64,000 bases of DNA from contig NZ_FNWU01000001.1 in NCBI RefSeq assembly GCF_900108505.1, positions 698,725 through 762,724 of the forward strand. The letters run 5' to 3'. Below are positions 60,494 through 64,000 of the stretch, one piece after another; the stretch's first letter is position 1; every line of letters starts with the position of its first letter. A program made the translations under genes and the position numbers. The stretch is from Halopenitus malekzadehii (lineage in GTDB: Archaea; Halobacteriota; Halobacteria; Halobacteriales; Haloferacaceae). A model generated the notes under the pieces. It had not been told where the DNA came from. It did not search any database and was given only the letters and a program-made list of their open reading frames with translations.

Positions 60494-61921
60494 TTACTCC
60501 GACAGCTGCTGCCAGCTCAGCGTCGGATCCCTCGCGGCCGTCGTCTGGTCGATCCGCTTTGCGGCCGTCGTTTGCGGGGCGTCCGCGATCGTGTCCGCGT
60601 CCTCGTCGCTGACCGCGTTGAACGCTGCAGCCAGCTGTTCCAGGGAGCGTTTGCTCTCGGCCTCGGTCGGCTCGGTCATCAGCGCCTCGTCGACGATCTC
60701 GGGCCACTTCGTCGTCGGGGGGTGGACCCCGTTGTCGAGCATCGCCTTGGCGAAGTCCGCGGCGTCCGTCTCGCCGGCGCTGGCCACGAACTCGTGGTGG
60801 AATGGCTCGAAGGGCACCTCCAGGTCGATCCGCTCGGCCAGGTAGTTCGCGTTCAACACCGCCTTCGCGCTGGTGTCGGTCAGGCCGTCGTCCCCGAGCC
60901 GGGAGATGTAGGCGTGCGCCTTGAGCAGGACGAGCCAGTTCCCCATCGACCCGTGCACCTTCCCGATCGATTCGTCGGGCTCGACGAGCGTGTACTCGTC
61001 GCCGTCCGTCCGAACCTGGGGTGTGGGCAGGAACTGCTCGAGCCCCTCCCGGACGCCGATCGGTCCGGCACCGGGACCCCCGCCGCCGTGGGGCGTCGCG
61101 AACGTCTTGTGGACGTTGAAGTGCATCACGTCGAAGCCCATGTCGCCGGGGCGGGCCCGTCCGAGGAGGGCGTTCAGGTTGGCGCCGTCGTAGTACAGCA
61201 GGCCGCCGGCGTCGTGAACGATGTCGGCGATCTCTTCGATGTCACGCTCGAACAGGCCGAGCGTGTTCGGGTTGGTCAACATCAACGCGGCGGTCGTCTC
61301 GCCGACCGCCTCCGTGAGGGCGTCGAGATCGACCCGACCGTCGTCGTCGGCCGGCAGCTCGACGATGTCGTAGCCCGCCATCGCGGCGCTGGCGAAGTTG
61401 GTTCCGTGGGCGCTTGCGGGCACGAGGATCTCCTCGCGCTCGTCGCCCTCGCCGTTGTGCTCGTGGTAGGCCTTCGCGATCAGGATCCCGGTCAGCTCGC
61501 CGGCCGCTCCCGCGGGCGGTTGCAGGGTGACGGCGTCCATCCCGCCGATCCGGGACAGGTAGTCCTGTAGCTCGTGGTAGACCTGCAGCGCACCCTGTGA
61601 CAGCTCCGGGTCGCGATCGGGGTGGATCGCCGCCGCCGTCGATCCCGCGATGTCCTCGGTGAACTTCGGGTTGTACTTCATCGTACACGACCCGAGCGGA
61701 TACGGTCCGTCGTCGATCCCGTAATTCATCTGCGAGAGCCGGGTGTAGTGACGCACCAGTTCCGGCTCCGACAGCGAGGGCAGTTCGATGCCGTCACGCG
61801 TCAGATCGTCCGGCAGATACGTGTCCTCCGGCTCGTGACGGGTGCTGTCCTTCTCGGACAGCAGCGGTTCGTGACCCTCGGAGGTCGTCTCGTCCCATTT
61901 CGTCTGTCGGTGTCGTTGCAT
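60494..61921 (-). CDS. gcvPB: Glycine dehydrogenase (decarboxylating) subunit 2
   Basis: A 475-residue PLP-binding half of the split P protein of glycine cleavage. It decarboxylates glycine and passes the aminomethyl group to GcvH. Conserved elements are NYGIDDGPYPLGSCTMKYNP, VTLQPPAGAAGELTGILIAK, ILVPASAHGTNFASAAMAGY and the PLP lysine Lys272 in HFNVHKTFATPHGGGGPG. The ATG shares one base with the gcvPA stop (TGATG), so the two halves are co-translated. Confidence 0.96.
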   Translation of the reverse strand: MQRHRQTKWDETTSEGHEPLLSEKDSTRHEPEDTYLPDDLTRDGIELPSLSEPELVRHYTRLSQMNYGIDDGPYPLGSCTMKYNPKFTEDIAGSTAAAIHPDRDPELSQGALQVYHELQDYLSRIGGMDAVTLQPPAGAAGELTGILIAKAYHEHNGEGDEREEILVPASAHGTNFASAAMAGYDIVELPADDDGRVDLDALTEAVGETTAALMLTNPNTLGLFERDIEEIADIVHDAGGLLYYDGANLNALLGRARPGDMGFDVMHFNVHKTFATPHGGGGPGAGPIGVREGLEQFLPTPQVRTDGDEYTLVEPDESIGKVHGSMGNWLVLLKAHAYISRLGDDGLTDTSAKAVLNANYLAERIDLEVPFEPFHHEFVASAGETDAADFAKAMLDNGVHPPTTKWPEIVDEALMTEPTEAESKRSLEQLAAAFNAVSDEDADTIADAPQTTAAKRIDQTTAARDPTLSWQQLSE

Positions 61922-63309
61922 CAGGCCATCACCTCCCGAACCTGCTCCAGGAAGTCGTCGACGTGCGCCTCGTTCGCCTCCGTGACACAGACCTGGATCG
62001 CGTCCTCGCCACGCTGATGGACCGCGAACCCTCGGTCGGCCAGCTCCGAGACGACTGCCTCGGCGTCGCCGTCGATCTCGGCGGTGAACTCCCGGAAGTG
62101 GTAGGCGTCGTTTGCCGGCGCCGACACACCCGGAACCTCGTCGAGTTCGGCGGCGAGCCGCGCGGGCAGGCGCGTACAGCGGTCCGCGAGGTCGGTGAGC
62201 CCCTCGGGACCGAGGTACGTCGCGTGGATCGCCGTCCGAAGCGCGACCCACGCCTGGTTGCTGCAGATGTTACTCGTCGCCCGTTCGCGGCGGATGTGCT
62301 GTTCGCGCGTCTGGAGCGTGAGCGTGTACGTCCGGTCTCCGTCGGCGTCCTCGCTTGCGCCCACGAGCCGCCCGGGCACCTGTCGGAGGAACTCCTCGCG
62401 GCAGGCGAACAGCCCGATGCCCATCCCGAAGGCGTTCGGCAGTCCCAGCACGCCGGCGTTTCCGACCACGACGTCGGCGCCGACCGTGGCCGGGTTTTCG
62501 AGCAGCGACAGCGCCAGGAGGTCCGAGCCGAGACAGAACAGCGTCTCCCGGTCCTCGAGGATCGACCCGACCGCCCCGAGGTGCTCCTCGATGACGCCGT
62601 CGGTGGTCGGGGTCTCGACGTACACCAGGAGGACGTCCTCGTCCAGAGCCGTCTCCAGCGCGTCGGGATCGACCATCCCGTTCTCGGTCGGGAACTCGCA
62701 GATCGACAGCCCGGCGCCGTCGGTGTAGTTCTCGAGGACCGCCCGTCGCTCCGCCCGCAGGTAGTCCGGCACGAGGATCGTCGATCCGTCCGCGGCTCGC
62801 ACCCGGTCCGCCAGGGTGGCGGCCTCGCCGAGGGCGGTCGCGGCGTCGTACATCGAGCAGTTCGCGACGTCCATCCCCGTCAGCTCGGTCACGAGTGACT
62901 GGAACTCGAACAGCACCTGGAGGAATCCCTGTGAGATCTCCGGCTGATACTGCGTGTAGGACGTGATGAACTCCGAGCGCAGCGAGAGGGAGTCGACGAC
63001 CGACGGCACGTAATGGGCGTAGTGGCCGCGACCGAGGAACTCGGTGACGTCGGCGTTCGCGTCCAACGTTCGTTCGAGGCGTCGTCGGACGCCCTGCTCG
63101 GACTCCCCCTCGATCCCGAATGACCCGTCGTAGCGGACTGGGTCCGGGATGTCGAACAGCTCCTCGACGTCGTCCACGTCGATGGCGGCCAGCATCTCCG
63201 CCACGTCGTCCGCGTCGTGCGGCGTGAACGGGCTCCCCGATTCGGCCTGCGCCAGGTCGTCTATCTGGGGAATCGGTTCACGCGTGGGGTGGGCTCGTTC
63301 CATCGTCAT
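61921..63309 (-). CDS. gcvPA: Glycine dehydrogenase (decarboxylating) subunit 1
   Basis: A 462-residue non-PLP half of the P protein, required for the heterotetramer with GcvPB. Family blocks are [80 protein letters not shown] and [20 protein letters not shown]. Length and order fit subunit 1. The ATG at 63309 overlaps the gcvH stop by four bases (ATGA). Confidence 0.96.
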   Translation of the reverse strand: MTMERAHPTREPIPQIDDLAQAESGSPFTPHDADDVAEMLAAIDVDDVEELFDIPDPVRYDGSFGIEGESEQGVRRRLERTLDANADVTEFLGRGHYAHYVPSVVDSLSLRSEFITSYTQYQPEISQGFLQVLFEFQSLVTELTGMDVANCSMYDAATALGEAATLADRVRAADGSTILVPDYLRAERRAVLENYTDGAGLSICEFPTENGMVDPDALETALDEDVLLVYVETPTTDGVIEEHLGAVGSILEDRETLFCLGSDLLALSLLENPATVGADVVVGNAGVLGLPNAFGMGIGLFACREEFLRQVPGRLVGASEDADGDRTYTLTLQTREQHIRRERATSNICSNQAWVALRTAIHATYLGPEGLTDLADRCTRLPARLAAELDEVPGVSAPANDAYHFREFTAEIDGDAEAVVSELADRGFAVHQRGEDAIQVCVTEANEAHVDDFLEQVREVMA

Positions 63310-63686
63310 ATCTGCTCCTCGTACTCCTCGGCCGTGAGGAGGTGGTCGACGTCGTCATCGGTGCGTATCTCGACGAGCCAGCCGTCGCCGTGTGGGTCCT
63401 CGTTGATGAGCTCCGGCTGGTCCGTGATCGCTTCGTTGACCGCCTCGATCGTTCCCGAGACCGGGAGGTAGATGTCCGAGACGGCCTTGATGCTCTCGAC
63501 GACGGCGAACTGGTCGCCCCGGTCGAACGTCTCACCCTCCCGCGGCAGCTCCGCGAAGACGATATCGCCGAGTTCGTCCTGCGCGAAGTCGCTGATGCCG
63601 ATCCGGAGGACGCCCTCCGCGTCGGTCTCGTGTACCCATTCGTGCGATTCTGCGTATCGCCGGTCGGTTGGTATCTCGTGGTCCAT
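63306..63686 (-). CDS. gcvH: Glycine cleavage system H protein
   Basis: A 126-residue lipoyl carrier shuttling the aminomethyl group between P, T and L proteins. The lipoylated lysine is Lys67 in [19 protein letters not shown]. Flanking blocks are [39 protein letters not shown] and [13 protein letters not shown]. The frame extends 30 codons upstream through a Thr/Pro/Lys repeat that overlaps the gcvT end; the ATG at 63686 is the family start. Confidence 0.97.
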   Translation of the reverse strand: MDHEIPTDRRYAESHEWVHETDAEGVLRIGISDFAQDELGDIVFAELPREGETFDRGDQFAVVESIKAVSDIYLPVSGTIEAVNEAITDQPELINEDPHGDGWLVEIRTDDDVDHLLTAEEYEEQI

Positions 63687-63690
63687 GGCG

Positions 63691-64000
63691 TTATTCGTCG
63701 GTTTCGTGGGTTGCGTCGTCGGATTCGTCGGCGTCGTCGGTTTCGTCGGCGTCGTCGGTTTCGTCGGTGTCGACAAGGGAGTCGAGGAACCGCTGGCCGA
63801 CGATCGTCGCCGGCACCTGCCGCCCGCGTACGTCGACCGCGATCGATGTCCCGGTCGAGGCGTAGTCGGCGTCGACGTATCCGAGCCCGATCGGCTCCGA
63901 GAGCGTGGGACTCATCGTCCCGCTCGTGACGTGGCCGATCCGTTCGTCGTCGTGGTGGATCCCGTACCCGCTTCGTGGCACTCCGCGTCCGTTCAGGTGG
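63691..64000 (-). CDS. gcvT: Aminomethyltransferase GcvT, C-terminal part, cut by the right window edge
   Basis: The last 102 residues of the T protein, which transfers the one-carbon unit from GcvH to tetrahydrofolate. The readable part runs from [20 protein letters not shown] through [20 protein letters not shown] to the barrel end [19 protein letters not shown]. The true start lies outside the window, since no in-frame stop occurs before the edge. The C-terminal 25 residues are an Asp/Glu/Thr tail from an 18-bp tandem repeat. gcvH begins four bases after its stop. Confidence 0.93.
   Translation of the reverse strand, partial: HLNGRGVPRSGYGIHHDDERIGHVTSGTMSPTLSEPIGLGYVDADYASTGTSIAVDVRGRQVPATIVGQRFLDSLVDTDETDDADETDDADESDDATHETDE
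63718..63771. repeat. 18-bp tandem repeat, 3 copies, in the gcvT 3' end
   Basis: Units gtcggtttcgtcggcgtc with small changes encode DETDDA-type repeats at the extreme C-terminus of GcvT. Confidence 0.93.

Noticed and set aside
1-64000. CRISPR array
   Set aside because: All repeat arrays are direct tandem repeats without unique spacers, and no cas gene is present.
1-64000. tRNA or rRNA genes
   Set aside because: Scanning the intergenic gaps for T-loop-like text and cloverleaf partners gave none; ggttcgaatct near 10390 lies inside the toxin gene and lacks the other arms.

Overview
This window is haloarchaeal chromosome (class Halobacteria). It is GC-rich, and its proteins are strongly acidic with Asp/Glu-rich insertions. 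It encodes archaeal information-processing genes: TFS, Rpo11/RpoL, S3Ae, S15, NAC, RNase P subunits Rpp14/Rpp30, proteasome alpha and beta, CDC48, KEOPS Pcc1 and an ATP-dependent DNA ligase. Many genes carry a TATA-like box about 25-35 nt before the start codon, as expected for leaderless archaeal transcripts. The many small DUF families seem haloarchaea-specific. A Halorubrum-like genus is plausible but cannot be fixed from the sequence alone.

Layout. 1-152: N-terminus of an unknown acidic repeat protein cut by the left edge. 0.5-10.3 kb: M24 peptidase, two MFS transporters, ornithine-cyclodeaminase-like enzyme, CBS protein, TFS, TrmI-NAC pair, shikimate kinase and chorismate mutase. 10.3-11.9 kb: MazF-like toxin with a partner, and a shortened thioredoxin-reductase-like flavoprotein. 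11.9-16.9 kb: psmA, Rpp14 and Rpp30, then a FolC-FolP folate fusion. 18.2-22.8 kb: two TrkH subunits and one TrkA (K+ uptake). 23.1-26.4 kb: rps15, a RecJ-like protein, pcc1 and rps3ae tightly packed, then rpoL; hisF follows on the other strand. 28.0-33.1 kb: type IV pilus-type assembly ATPase and membrane platform with a small membrane protein in front. 33.2-37.9 kb: AglJ-like glycosyltransferase, TraB protein, M50 protease, purM. 38.1-50.2 kb: HTH-CBS regulator, UPF0212 protein, psmB, a GCS2 ligase, DNA ligase, MsrB, aroA, MBF1, DICT protein, tpiA and rhomboid. 50.3-53.1 kb: CDC48 and a UPF0058 protein. 53.7-56.5 kb: an AbgA-like amidohydrolase with two membrane proteins. 56.8-64.0 kb: TRIC-type channel, lpdA, ilvA and the glycine cleavage genes gcvPB, gcvPA, gcvH and gcvT, the last cut by the right edge.

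Most of the window is core metabolism and housekeeping. There is no insertion sequence, prophage, CRISPR array or tRNA that I can support. Three threads connect the parts. Aromatic synthesis (aroK, aroA, chorismate mutase) is scattered over the window. Folate and one-carbon metabolism includes the FolC-FolP fusion, the glycine cleavage genes, lpdA and possibly a p-aminobenzoyl-glutamate salvage locus. Protein turnover includes both proteasome subunits, CDC48, rhomboid and an M50 protease.

The most unusual features are the amidohydrolase/DUF5058 membrane-protein operon, a RecJ-like protein without a visible catalytic motif, a thioredoxin-reductase-like protein without its NADPH domain, and frequent short tandem repeats. 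Two of those repeats start at a gene's 3' end and copy its stop codon downstream.
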